A stretch of DNA of 64,000 nucleotides from Larus michahellis (taxonomy: Eukaryota; Chordata; Aves; Charadriiformes; Laridae), in assembly GCF_964199755.1 (NCBI RefSeq), contig NC_133910.1, positions 7,896,501 through 7,960,500 of the forward strand. The letters run 5' to 3'. Both the position numbers and the translations under genes were made by a program. A model generated the notes under the pieces. The model saw only the letters and a program-made list of their open reading frames with translations, was not told the origin of the DNA and did no database searches. This document shows positions 23,881 to 36,459 of the stretch, piece after piece (within the stretch, counting starts at the first letter, position 1; every line of letters begins with the position of its first letter).

Positions 23881-24473
23881 TGCTGAGAGCATCCGAGTCT
23901 CGGCGGCTCCGTGGAGCTGCGGGATCTCCTCGGTGTCAGGGATTTTTATATTGAGTGTCCCCATGGCATACGCACCCCGTCTCCCCCACCTTGTGTGGTT
24001 ACGGGTGATGCAGAGGAGCCTGTGCCAGTTCCAGCCTTTGGAACCTTGACTGAAGCCCCAGAAACTTCCACCTGAGCGGGAGGGAGGGCTGGGCCCCCCG
24101 GGAGAGGGGAGGTTCGGAGGGGTGGGTACGCCTTGTGGGGGGGTCGTCGAGTCCTGCAGGAATGGGGGATTCTCCCAGTGATGGTGTCTTTAGCTCTGGA
24201 AACCCCAAGGTCTGGGAGATGGGGAGCGGTTTGGGAGGCTGATGAGTGGGTACACGTGGCTGTTCGGCTAAAGCGAGCTCTGCACCTCTCTGGGGGGGGC
24301 TGCCTGGAGCGGGGGCTGTGGGGCAGGGTCTCTCTGGGGTTTGGGATTCAGCGCCCGGCTGTGCCAACCCGTGGGGCGTCCGCAGGAGCACCTGGTTTTG
24401 AAACTTCCCCCAGTTTCTGCGTGCAGGAGCTGCTGCTAATCCCACTGCCAGGGCCCCCCTGCACCTCTGTGCT

Positions 24474-24627
24474 GGGGGGGGGGGGGGGGGGGGGGGGAGC
24501 GGGATGGGGGCCCGGGTGAGGCCTTGGCGCTGCCCCAGGGGGTCCCCATGACCTGGCGGTGGGGAGAGGGGCTTCTCCCTGACTCCATGGGGGAATTCCC
24601 GCCTCCCCGCCCCCCCCCCCCCCCCCC
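24474..24627. repeat. Poly-G (24) and poly-C (18) pair
   Basis: A run of 24 G at 24474-24497 is followed about 112 bp later by a run of 18 C at 24610-24627. The arms are complementary and could pair as a hairpin in single-stranded DNA or RNA, and the G run alone can form a quadruplex. Exact lengths in an assembly should be treated with caution. Confidence 0.8.
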
Positions 24628-24834
24628 GCCCCCGGTCAAAGCATCCAACTCCTGGCTTTCGCAGAGCGCTGCGCCTGGATAAAGAGGGTTATATTTTAAA
24701 TTTTAATTTATTTTCTGGAGCGATTTGGAGGAGCAGCAGGAGAGGGGAGTGTGGCTCAGCGCAGCTGGGTATTGAGTGGGGTCGGGGCCGCCCCCCCAGC
24801 CCCGTCGGGGCGCTGCTGCTCCCGTAGCGGGCGC

Positions 24835-24844
24835 CAGGGGGCGC
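24835..24844 (+). promoter_or_regulatory. Partial CTCF core CAGGGGGCGC
   Basis: The ten bases fit the right part of the CTCF core (YAGRKGGCRS) perfectly, but the left CCAS part matches at only two of four positions. It lies about 1 kb beyond the distal poly(A) site of IER5L. Confidence 0.25.
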
Positions 24845-24972
24845 TGTGGGCGCGGAGCGGTGCGCGGGTGCGGAGGGAGCGCGGTGGGGGGGGGTGGGGG
24901 AAGCTTCGGGCACATCTGCGGCCGTAACGCACCCGCGGAACTCCCCCTCCCCGCCGCAATCCCTTTTTTTTT

Positions 24973-25415
24973 GGGGGGGGGGGGGGGGGTCCTCTCTCCC
25001 CGGGAGAGGGGAAGGTTGCGCTCCCGCGGTGATGCGCGGGGTTGGGGAGGGGGTTTGGTCCCTGGGGTGGCTTTAGGCGGAGGGGTCCCGGGGGTGCTGG
25101 GGAGGTCGTTGCGGGGTGGGAGTGGGGGCAGAGGAGCTGCCGGGTTTGCGCTGGATGCTGGAAATCGCGCTTTTTGCACGGGATTTAAAAAAAAAAAAAA
25201 AAAATTAATTAAAAATTTCAAATCTCCCCCCTCCCGAGGTCGGCGGCGGGTGGGTGAGGAGCGTCCCCGGCTTCGTTCATTTGGTGTGAAGTGGGTGGGG
25301 GGGGGAAACACACACAAAAAAGGCGGGGGGGATAAAGGCGAGCCCCGCACGCACCACCCAGCGGCCCCGCGCGGTGATAACAAACTCCAACTTAAATAAA
25401 AAAAAAAAAAAAAAA
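24973..25415. repeat. Cluster of G and A homopolymers
   Basis: The segment has G17 at 24973-24989, A18 at 25187-25204 and A18 at 25398-25415, plus shorter G runs. No coding gene is supported. A minus-strand open frame of 380 codons across 24703-25845 is a composition artefact. Confidence 0.7.
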
Positions 25416-25865
25416 CTTCCCGAGCGCATCGGGGGACGCGGAGGAGCGCGCAGGCGGTGGCGCTGCCCAGGTGCCGGGAGGGGGGGGGGGCCCGGGCCGC
25501 GCAGGTAAGGACAGGGACGGGGGGGGGGGGTCCCGCCTGCTCCCCCCGCCGCGGGAAGCGGGGAGGGGACACCGGCCCCTTCCCCACCTGGGACTCGCTG
25601 TGCGTGGCACCTCCGGACACACGAGGGGGGCGGGGGGGTGGCTTTTGTTGCCTCCTGCCAGCCGGGGGGGGCTGCGGATGGAGGAAAGGGTGAAGTTGAA
25701 TGGTGTTGGGGAGGGGACAAAGGGGGTTTTGCCGGGGCTGAGGGGGGGTCGGAGCCTTCGCAAAGGCTCCCCCCGGTGCAGAGGGGAAGGGGCGGCTCAG
25801 GAGAGGGTCTTCCGCGGGCTGCGGTGTGAAGGAAAGCGAGAGCACAGCAACTTTATAATCGACTT

Positions 25866-25871
25866 TTTATT
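25866..25871 (-). terminator. Distal poly(A) signal AATAAA, IER5L
   Basis: The + strand reads TTTATT, so the minus strand carries AATAAA in the context CTTAATAAAAAG. A GT-containing stretch follows downstream on the minus strand. It would give a 3' UTR of about 1.4 kb. Confidence 0.6.
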
Positions 25872-27028
25872 AAGATTATAAATTTAAACAAATCTGAACA
25901 GTTTTACCCGGTGATATACAATTCCATATGCACAAAAATACAGGCTTACAAACAAAGAAAAAGGAGGAAAAAAAAAAATAGAAAAGACCCCAACAGACCG
26001 TTTGGCAAAGCATCCTCAGTTACACATAGTGCTGATACCGTGAAGTTGGGAGTGGGCAGGCTGCAAAAAAAACCCCAAAAAACAACAAACAAACAAGGAG
26101 GGGGGACGACCAGAAAACCCACCTTTTTACAACAAAAGGTTTTTCTTTAAAAAAGAAAAAATTAGGGAAAAAAATAATCAAGAGACTCTACAGGCGACAG
26201 ATCTCTTCACAAGACCAAACAATGCTGGTTTTATGATTTGGAAGGCTGAAACCAGAACAGTTGAACTTAAGGGGGGGGGGGGGGGGAAGAGAAAAAGAAA
26301 AAGAGTAAGAGACCCGACACAGCACAGCGGAGACGTGAGTAGTGTTACACGGTTACCTGCGGCATCACAAACACACACCGCGGCGGGGGCTCCGGGCTGC
26401 CGGGGGCGGCTCGCCCCCTCCCCGGCGCGGCGGGGAGCAGCCCGGAGGGACCCCCCGGCCCCTGCTTTACCCCCCCACCTCACCCCTACCCACCCCCTAA
26501 CCCCCCCAAAATTCAGCTCTCGTAACCCTCCAGCCTTACCCCGGCACAAGCGGTGGGAAGAAGTCCCACCGCTCGCGTTTCTTCTGGGAGGAAAGTTGAA
26601 ATGTTTTCATTTCTGCCTTTTTTTTTTTTTTTCTTCTCTTTTAAATATACAAAGAAACGCACAAAAGCGAACGGGCAGCGGCTACTTCTTTCCCCCCGCC
26701 CTCCACCCCGCACCCCAACACCAACGGCGGGTCCCCGCCGGGACAGCCCGGGGGCCGGGGGCCGTTCCCCGCCGGGGGTCCCGGGGCCGGTGCGCCGGGG
26801 CCCGGCTCTCACGTGGCGGTCCCCGCCGCCAGCACCGGCCCCGGGAAACCCGCCGCCGAGAGAACCCGAGCGGACACAAAGAGGATTATTTAAATAGGTG
26901 CTGCGTTGTTGGTTTTGTTTTGTTTTCGTTTGTTTGCTTATTATTTTTTTTTTTGTTGTTTTTGTTTTTTTTTTTTTTCTCTCTCACCTCTGCAAAAATA
27001 AAGTCCCGAGATCTTAGATTTTTTTTTC

Positions 27029-27034
27029 TTTATT
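27029..27034 (-). terminator. Proximal poly(A) signal AATAAA, IER5L
   Basis: The minus strand reads ACAATAAAGAAA here, followed downstream by a T-rich and GT-containing tract. Use of this signal would give a short 3' UTR of about 250 bp that lacks the ATTTA motifs of the long form. Confidence 0.5.
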
Positions 27035-27261
27035 GTACAATTTATAAAACACTAGCGTGGCTCTGCCCTCCCACCTCCCCTGCGCACCCCTCGGTACCCC
27101 CCCCTCCCCTCATCCCAACCTCCCCACCACCCCCCCGCCTTTGTTTCAGGGTGTCCCCCCCGCCCCCCCCTTTCCCCGGAGCCGCTGTCCCTCGGATCGC
27201 ACCCCCGTTTTAGCAACCACCAGCCCCCCCCCTTTCCCCTTCTTTTGCTCCCCGCTCCTCT

Positions 27262-29010
<1,749 letters not shown>

Positions 29011-29018
29011 TCACACAG
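29011..29018 (+). other. Candidate splice donor of a divergent transcript
   Basis: ACACAG followed by GTGAGC is a strong donor on the + strand about 300 bp from the IER5L start and inside the same CpG island. It could end the first exon of a divergent noncoding RNA like the human IER5L antisense transcript. Neither its start nor its expression can be seen from sequence. Confidence 0.3.
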
Positions 29019-29736
29019 GTGAGCGGGGGGCGGCTCCCGCCCCGGGGGGCGGCCCCGAGCTGCCGTGAGGGCGGCGGCGCTCCTCGGGGACTCCCCGCTC
29101 CGCTCTCCGGGGGTACCGAGCCCCCTACACAGTGACAGCCGCCGAGGCACTGCCTACCCCCAGCTCCCTCGGTGGCACAGGCACACACCCGGCACCCTCT
29201 AGGAGACCCCTCCCTGGGCTGTCCCCCCTCCTCCGGCTGGACGCAGCCCCCGGTACCCCCTCTCTGCGTGGGGCTGCCCCGGCCCTGCGGCGCTAGACGT
29301 TATGAAGGGCTAGCAGCGTCCCAAAATTGCTGGTGTCCCCCGCCGTGCCCCGACAGCGAGCAGCCCCCGACAGGGATACCCCTTTCTCCTCCTGCCTTGC
29401 AAGTGCTCACTGTCGCCCCACGCTTGGAGGGGGTCAGAGGTTTCCCCCCCGTGTGGGAGCAGGACTGTGCACCCTCCGCTGCTCAGAAGGTGCTCCCAGT
29501 CACAACCAAATTTTCCCCCAAAGTGGAAGTAGGACTGTGCACAGGTTGTTGCTAATTAAAGGCTCCCATCCCACCTCATTGCACACAGATGCCTTGAATC
29601 TGCAGGGTGGGGGAGGCTGATCCTCGTAGAGTGTATGTGGTGGGGAGAGGGCAGCCCACTTGTGGGGTGTGTGGGGTTAGGGGTGTTCAGGGGCTAAGGG
29701 GGTCTGGGGGCTGATCTCCTTGCTCTCTCCTCAAAG

Positions 29737-29828
29737 GACCTGGCCACCGAGGGACCTAGCCATCAGCCTGTGAGCAGAAACATTCGGGGATGCTGGTGCT
29801 GCCATGGAGAGCAGCTCTTGGCTAGCAA
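29737..29828 (+). ncRNA. Candidate exon of a divergent noncoding transcript
   Basis: A 92-bp segment lies between an acceptor with a pyrimidine-rich tract (CTCTCTCCTCAAAG) and a good donor (CAA followed by GTAAGA). It could be the second exon downstream of the donor at 29018. No conserved protein is encoded. This is a prediction from splice signals only. Confidence 0.25.
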
Positions 29829-32800
29829 GTAAGAGCCGGTGTTGGGCGTGCAACTGGGGGGTCTTGGGGCAGGGGGCTGCAGTGCCTTGGTGGGAGAAGG
29901 GGCCATGAGCTGGGGAACCCTGTAGGGACCGCAGCGCTGGGGCAACAGGAGCTGCAGAGCTGCTTCTGAAATGGCATCTTCTGCAAAAAGATGGTAGAGG
30001 AGAGAGGAGGGGGCTTTCCCCAGCAACTATGGGGGGACGTTGCCTTTGCTGGGTGTCAGCTTTGGGGGACACACTGGTGTGCGTACCTTAGCAGTGGCTA
30101 AGGGCAGCGTTGCACCAGCAGGCAGCGTGGAGCCCACTGGATAGCAAACCTCCAAAGCCCATGCTGTCCAACCTTCAGGCCTCAGGGGTAGTTGTGCCAG
30201 GTGGTCACTGGGCTTGTCAGCTTTGTGCTGTGCAAAGGGGGCACTGTGCAAAGCCTGGGGGCTGTGGGGGCATGCCTGGGGGGCTGGGGGCTTTGCTTGC
30301 TTCCTGGCCTGGCTGGACTCTGCTGGCTCAGCTTGCTCATGTCCTCCCACCAAGGGAATGGGAGCAGGCTCAGTGCCATGAAGGACAGCAGGTGGGCTGA
30401 GGCAGCTCGTTGCCCCCTGCGTGGCAGCTGGCTAAGTCCTCCTCGCTTGTGGAGCAACCTTCTCCATAGTCTGCCCTCAGCCATGCAAACCGGGGTGAAT
30501 GACACTCTGTGCATTCCTGAACTCTTGTAGGATGCTCTTGACCCGCTTTCCTTGTCTGTAACATAGAAAATAATCACAACCCTGTCCAGAGGGCGGATGT
30601 AGCTCAAGGCAATGTGTATGGGCAGCATCTGAGGTTGGGGATTGCGCCGTCTCCTCCTTCTCCTCTATGGGTCTCTCTCCCTTGCAGCCCTTCCTGGCTG
30701 CAGGTCAGTTTTTCCAAGGCTGTGGCTGTGCTGCAGCCGGTGATCCAGGAAGTGATACTCGGAGATGGTCTGTGCAAATATCATGGGCTGCAGCAGGGCT
30801 GGGGTTTGGAGCAAGTCACACAGACCAGTGCTGAATTTTGGGTGCTTTGGTGGCTGGACCCAGGCCTTGCACCCACTCAGTGAGATCAAAGGCTCAGCCC
30901 TCGTGGGGTGTTGGCATTGGTGCTGAGCCCCAGCTGCAGCTCTGCAGCATTTCCCGTGGCCTCCTGGGCACCGGGGAACTGGGGCAGCGAGCGCTGCTGC
31001 TGCCAGCCCATGCCACACCTTCCACCCAGCCAGTGCAGGCAGAGATCTCCTCTCTTGCTTAGCTGGCTTTTGCTGCTCTCCAGCTGTAAAACTCCTGCCT
31101 AGGTGGTCCAAACTGTCCAAAACAAGCCTGTATTGCTTGTTGGCCGGCTGTTTCGGGGTGGCTTGTGCAGCTTGGACGGTGCCAGCCGCAAAGCATCACC
31201 CTGGCAGCCATCCTCTGCCTTGAGCTCCTGTTCACCATCCCAGCTCGGACTTGCAGCGTGGCCTCGGGACACTGCCCAGTGCTGGCCCTCCGCTCTTTAA
31301 TCATCGCGTGGCCTCACTGGCCTCGGGTTGTGGCTTTAACTGAAGGGTCAGGTGGACTTTGCAGGGCCCTGCCTGCAGCAGTGCTGCAGTTATGGAGGTG
31401 CAGAGCAGCTTGCAGAGGGTGGTGTGTCCTTGGGGTTATTTGAGCATCATGGGGCAACCCTGATGCGGGAAATGCTACCATGACTGGCTGTCAGGGAAGT
31501 GCCCTCTGCTGTAACTGCCTGAGAAGCTTCGTGGCACCAGGAAAACCCAAGAGCACAGCAGGAGCCACTAGATGAAGATGGAATTAAAACTTTAATCTTA
31601 TTTAGGCTCTGGGTAATTAATATAAAGGCTATAAAACATGGGCCTGATCCTCTTGCTGACTGCCGGGCACTGTGTTGCATCTGGTGAGGCTTGCGGCAGC
31701 TGCAGGCTCGCTCTCCTCCCCGGCTGGCTCTCCTGGCGGGTGTGAGTGTTTTGTTTGCAGACACGGTGGCTTTAATCCTGGAGCCGGGATGGGCTGCGCG
31801 CTGTGAAAGCTGCGCTGCTTCAGTTTGGCCTGTGGACTCCAAAATCTTCGTGAGACAGGAATCTGGCTGGTACCTGTCTTGACATATGACTGTAAGCTCT
31901 GCTTTTCTAAAAGAGGATAACGAGTCCTGTCCATTTTCTGGCTCTGCAGTGGCAAGCTGGGGCAGGATGGGTTTGTTTGGTGCTTGCCTTTCCCAGGAAA
32001 CTGTCTGTGTCCTGTCCAGCATCCCTATTCCCTGGTCTCCAGTGGGGTTTGTGTGCCCTTCCCATGGGAAAGGGCCCTAAGGACCCTACTGCTGTAGGGG
32101 ACATTTGGTCTGAAACCATCTCAGTTAAATGTAATTGCAGCTTTTAACTGGCCATTAAATGGCAAGTACCATTATTTCCCCAAAGGAAAGGAGGATGGTC
32201 CCAGGATTTGCTGTCTGGAGGGTTATAGCTGCATTTCCCCCTGCATACGTGCTGCTGGTCCTGGGGGCCAGGCTGTGGTGTGGGGCTGGCCCTGGGTTGG
32301 GGACGGTGCAGCTGTACTGTAGTCGGTCCAGCCCTGCTGGTGTCCTGGTGCCAGGGCCGGTCTCACAGCCGTCGATCCTGCAGCGGGCTCCAGCAGCAAA
32401 ACCTGGCGGTTTGCTGCTCTCAGCTGCAGAGTAAACAAGCTGGCAAGAGAAACCATTTTGCTTCAGCTAGTAGGAGAAACCCTTTTTAGGTAGCACTTCC
32501 AACTGGCAAGGCTCTCCTTCATTAACCCCCTCCTTCCCTTTCCAATGAAACGTGAAGTTGCAGTGATTTGAGATCAGGCACTTGCTGGTGCGGCTTTGCC
32601 ACCCAGAGCAACGAACACAGACGTGAATTTACTGCTTGATCTCGTAATTTCAGTGCAATTAGACTGGCTGCTATAGAGCAATTTCCCCTTGAGCCTCAGA
32701 GTCCTGGGCCTGGGCACTGCCCAGCTTTTCTCAGACAAGGAAGTGGAGGCATTTGGGTATTGGCTGAAACACGAGATTTTTTTGGGTGCACCTGGAACTT

Positions 32801-35800
32801 GACTCCCTGGAGACGCGTCTGCGAGTTGGAGCTGTGGGTGCCTGGCATGTCTGAAAAGGAGCCTGCTTTTCAGGCTCACTTATTACAAGTCAGGCACCCA
32901 AAGCCAGTGGGAAAACAAGCCAGAACAAGGTTTTCAGGCTGAGCTCTGGGAGCAGGGCTGGCCTCTGCCACCCCCTCCCCTGTGCTGGGTAGGTGCAATG
33001 TTGCCTGGACCCCTAAGCTTCTCCCCAGCTTGAGGGGACCTGTAGCACGGACCCATGGGGTCTGCTACAGTGAGTCAGGGACAGGGCATGTTGGCTCCAG
33101 AAGCCGTCAGCCCTCAGAGCAGCGTATCCATCTGTACTGATCGAGCACGCAATGGGTAAAGCTGTCACCCCACTGTCATAGCTGTTAGCTCTTTCTCACA
33201 GCTCTGGTACCACAGTCGAAATACTTTGTATAAAACCCTGGAGAAAACAGGGACAAAACCGTATCGAGAAATCATCCATTTAATTATTGTTCCTCCTTGC
33301 TTTTAGCTGGGGAGCTGTATAATGTCTCCCAAGCGCCACTGTGGCACGGGGCATGGATGAAGTGCTCAGTACTTTGGTCTGGTTTGTTCCTGCCTCATTT
33401 CACAGACTCGTTTCCTTCATTTCTTGTACCCCGAGCACTGCTGTGCAGGGTATGGGTGCAACCTGTAAGCTTCCCTGCTGTTGTTTCATGGCCTCTCATT
33501 GCTGCATGGCCAAGCACAACCTCACCCATCCCTGTGCCCAAGGTGGTGCTTACAAACACTCCTGGTGCGTCTTGCGCTCCTACCAAAGTCTTGGGAGGTC
33601 CCCTTGGCCGGGAATTGCATGACTCTTCCTTTGACTAATCCTGGGAGGGTGGAATTGAGGAGGTATTTACTACCAGGATATTATTGCCGGTTGCCTCCGT
33701 GATGGGCTCAGCTTATCCTGCAGTGAGTGGGCAAATGCTGGCTGTATCAGCCAGCTGGTGACATGACCCAAAGAGGGGGCCTCTGCCTGTGCTGATGTTT
33801 TTTAGCCCATGCATACTCTTGCTGCTGGCTCGCCGTGCCCACAGGTCGGTCTGCAGTGGCAGATTTGTTCCTTGCTAGAGCTGGGTAGGAATTAGATGCT
33901 GATGGCGTGAGCAGAGCTCTGGTGATCACAGGGAGGTTGCAGCATCCCAGTTGGTCTTGGTGTGGTTTGCTTGGCTTGCCTGGCACCCAGAGCCGCTGGG
34001 GTGATGCTCTGCAGCAGCAGCATTGTAAAGCTTCTGGCACAGGTGCTTCCACAGGTCTCTAGCGAGCCTGTCCTAGTGTAATGGTCACTGCTGGTGCTTT
34101 GTCTCTCTGCTTCTGGCATTTGGAGCACATGGATTTCCTGCAAAACCATTGTGGGATGTTAAAGCTGCAAGATGAACTGGATGCAGGAAGCTCAGGAGCC
34201 GCTTTTTTTGGGAAGAGGGGATGAAGTCGGCACCCGCTCTTTCTGGGGAGCTAGTGTTTCCCACCTTGGACTGGGTGCTCCCCTGGATTCTGCCACCCCA
34301 GGGAGCTTGTCACAGCTCCGAGGGACATGGTGCTTACCCTCCCGGGGGTATGGGGAATCTTGAGAGCTCCTCTGCTGCCTGGGCAGGGCAGGCACAGCTA
34401 CCATTGTGGCTGCCTGGGGGCTTGCGTGGGGTCCTTGCAACAGTGGCATCCCCATGGCTCCCCTGGGCGTTTCTGAGCTGCTACAGGGGTCAAAGTACTC
34501 ACAGCCTCTGTCCTGCTTGGCAGTGTCTTGCAGGTGACCCGAGTCCTGCAGCTTGCAGTGGCGATGGCAGTGAAGCTCAGTCTGGCCACAGGGTGAGCAG
34601 CTCCAGGCTGGGCTCAGCTGCCTGGGTGCGTTCCTGGTTGACGTGTGGGAGCTGTGCCAAAGGGATAGAAAATTTGGTGTGCTTCTGCCCATGAAACCCA
34701 GCTGTGCTCAGCACTAGCTCTCATCTAGGCAGAGTTGGAGACTGGGTCAAGGGTAGGTCCCTCACCCAGGGGACTTGTTACCATGGTTTGCGGGGTCACT
34801 CCTGGGAAGATGCTTTGACCTGTTGTGGCTCTTGGGTTAGGGATGGGAATAAATATCTCTTAGAGCCCATGGAGAGGTGAACACTAGGCTAAAGGACAGC
34901 TTTGAGCTCTGTCTCTGCCTGGGAAATGTGCTTTTGTCCCCATGGTCTGGCTGCGTGCTGAGCAGTCAGGCTGCCTCTTCGTGCTGGTGTTTGGCATGTT
35001 GGTGGGTTGTCCTGGGGAGAAAGCAAGAGAAAGGCCCCAAAGTCATTTGCTGCATTTGGCGTCAGGTCCCCAGAGTGGGTTTTGTTGGAGGCTGTAGGCA
35101 TGACCACTACCTCCTTGGAGAAAGCAGGTCTGTGCCAGGGGCTCCCCTGGCAGCTGGTGGCGACTGGGTCTCTGGATCCACATGGGGTCTCGCTACTGCT
35201 GCCCCGGGGCATCACTTCCAGGAGGGATGAGATGCCCTGGGCAGCCAGGGCTTTTTGCTGGGCTGTGGTGTCTGATAGTGACCCTATTTAATTGCTTGGT
35301 CAAATATCCCAAAGTCTTTAGTGCTGTGTAGCCCAGGGTCGATCCCTGGGCTTGGTCTGACCCTGTGTTATAGATGTAAATGTGGCTATGCTGGAGCACA
35401 GTCCCTACCTAACTGAAAAGTCTGTCTCCAGCACTAGCGTGGATGAAAGATGTTACCTGCAGATACCTTTCCTGTCCCGGGTGGAGCAGGATGGGACTTG
35501 CTGGGGACTGAGCAGGATTTGCAGCCATGCTCCCTGCTGGCAGAGACCAGCACACTCTCGGAGGAGCACGGGCAGCAAGCTGTTATATAGTGATGGGAGG
35601 ACATGGAGACCCAGCGCCTGTGATCTAGGGCTAATCGTGTCTCTCTGCCTCTGTTTCTCCTCCCACATACCCCATCCTGTGGTTTCTAGATGCTAACCTG
35701 TGCAGGGCAGGACCTGTCCTACCATGCAGACAACGTCTGGAACGAGGGGCCCTTGGGTGACTCCTGCAATAGGAATTGCCCGTCTCCAGCAAGACCACCC

Positions 35801-36150
35801 TCCCAGGGCTTGCGGTGCCGGGTGGCAATGCTTGGTATTGAGGGCAAGCAAAGTGGCAGTTCCTTCCCTGTTCCCTGTGCTCACCAAGTCTGCAGGGAGG
35901 GCAGTTGGGGCAAAAATTGCATTAAAGTTGGAGCTGTGGCTCAGGTGGGGAATCAACGCTAGGATGATGCATGGGACCTGCCTGGGCTCCTGGCCCCAGG
36001 CAGGGTGAGGGTCTCCTTCCTCACTAAAAGTGACCTAAGGCATGTGCAATTAGTGCTGCCAGCTGATGTGGGGCTCTGAAATGGTTAATTGCTGTCTGCC
36101 TGCGATGGAAACTGCAGCCTTCCCTAAGCAGAGCTCTTCCAGCTGGGGAG
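29829..36150. other. Gene desert, no gene seen
   Basis: This is moderately GC-rich unique sequence. Open frames are short and show no family resemblance. I recognise no transposable element, tRNA or snRNA. Confidence 0.55.
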
Positions 36151-36190
36151 GAGTGTGGCCTTGCGATGCCCCGTGGATGGATAGGTGGGT

Positions 36191-36206
36191 GGACGGACGG
36201 ACGGAC
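36191..36206. repeat. (GGAC)4 microsatellite
   Basis: Four tandem GGAC units lie just left of the first ZNF143-type site. They are CpG-containing and interrupted only at the ends. Confidence 0.8.
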
Positions 36207-36245
36207 GGCGGTGGGAGGACTACAATCCCCGGCAGGGAGCAAACC

Positions 36246-36266
36246 CCCGGGGCTGCCCCGGGGGAT
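36246..36266. repeat. Perfect short inverted repeat
   Basis: CCCCCGGGG, a 3-nt centre (CTG), and CCCCGGGGG make a perfect 9-bp hairpin stem. The outer ACTAC...GTAGT arms extend the symmetry to about 63 bp (36219-36281), with 12 of 16 outer bases pairing. Confidence 0.75.
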
Positions 36267-36459
36267 GCCGGGACGGGTAGTCCGGACTTGTCGTGGGGGG
36301 TCCCCGCTGCCACTCGTGGCTGGGGCGGGGGGACCCGGAGGGAATGTGCAGTCTCGGGGAGGAGCCAGCGTGTTCACCCACGTTGTTGTTAAATACCTTA
36401 AAGGAGCAGTGGCTGTGCCCGAGCGAGCTCCCTAGCGGAGCCGCGCAACCTGGGCTGTG

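Larger units (their letters stand above)
25845..27261 (-). other. IER5L 3' UTR (long form)
   Basis: This is the transcribed region after the IER5L stop, ending about 20 bp beyond the distal AATAAA (25866-25871). It includes AT-rich stretches with ATTTA motifs in sense orientation (for example near 26640 and 26888), typical of unstable immediate-early mRNAs. It also holds a G16 run on the + strand at 26271-26286, which is C16 in the mRNA. Confidence 0.65.
36150..36450. promoter_or_regulatory. Candidate CpG promoter with inverted ZNF143/THAP11-type sites
   Basis: A local CpG-rich patch stands alone in the desert. ACTACAATCCCCGGCA (36219-36234, +) and ACTACCCGTCCCGGCA (minus, within 36263-36281) both resemble the ZNF143/THAP11 element, which occurs almost only at active promoters (established knowledge). 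They face each other around a perfect 9-bp inverted repeat. An NRF1-like GCATGCGCGA follows at about 36591. It is a likely start site for an unannotated transcript; its direction is not known. Confidence 0.5.

Noticed and set aside
24703-25845. 380-codon minus-strand open frame downstream of IER5L
   Set aside because: It is Pro/Arg-rich low-complexity translation of GC-rich DNA with homopolymer-encoded Lys/Phe/Gly runs, and no family resemblance or promoter.
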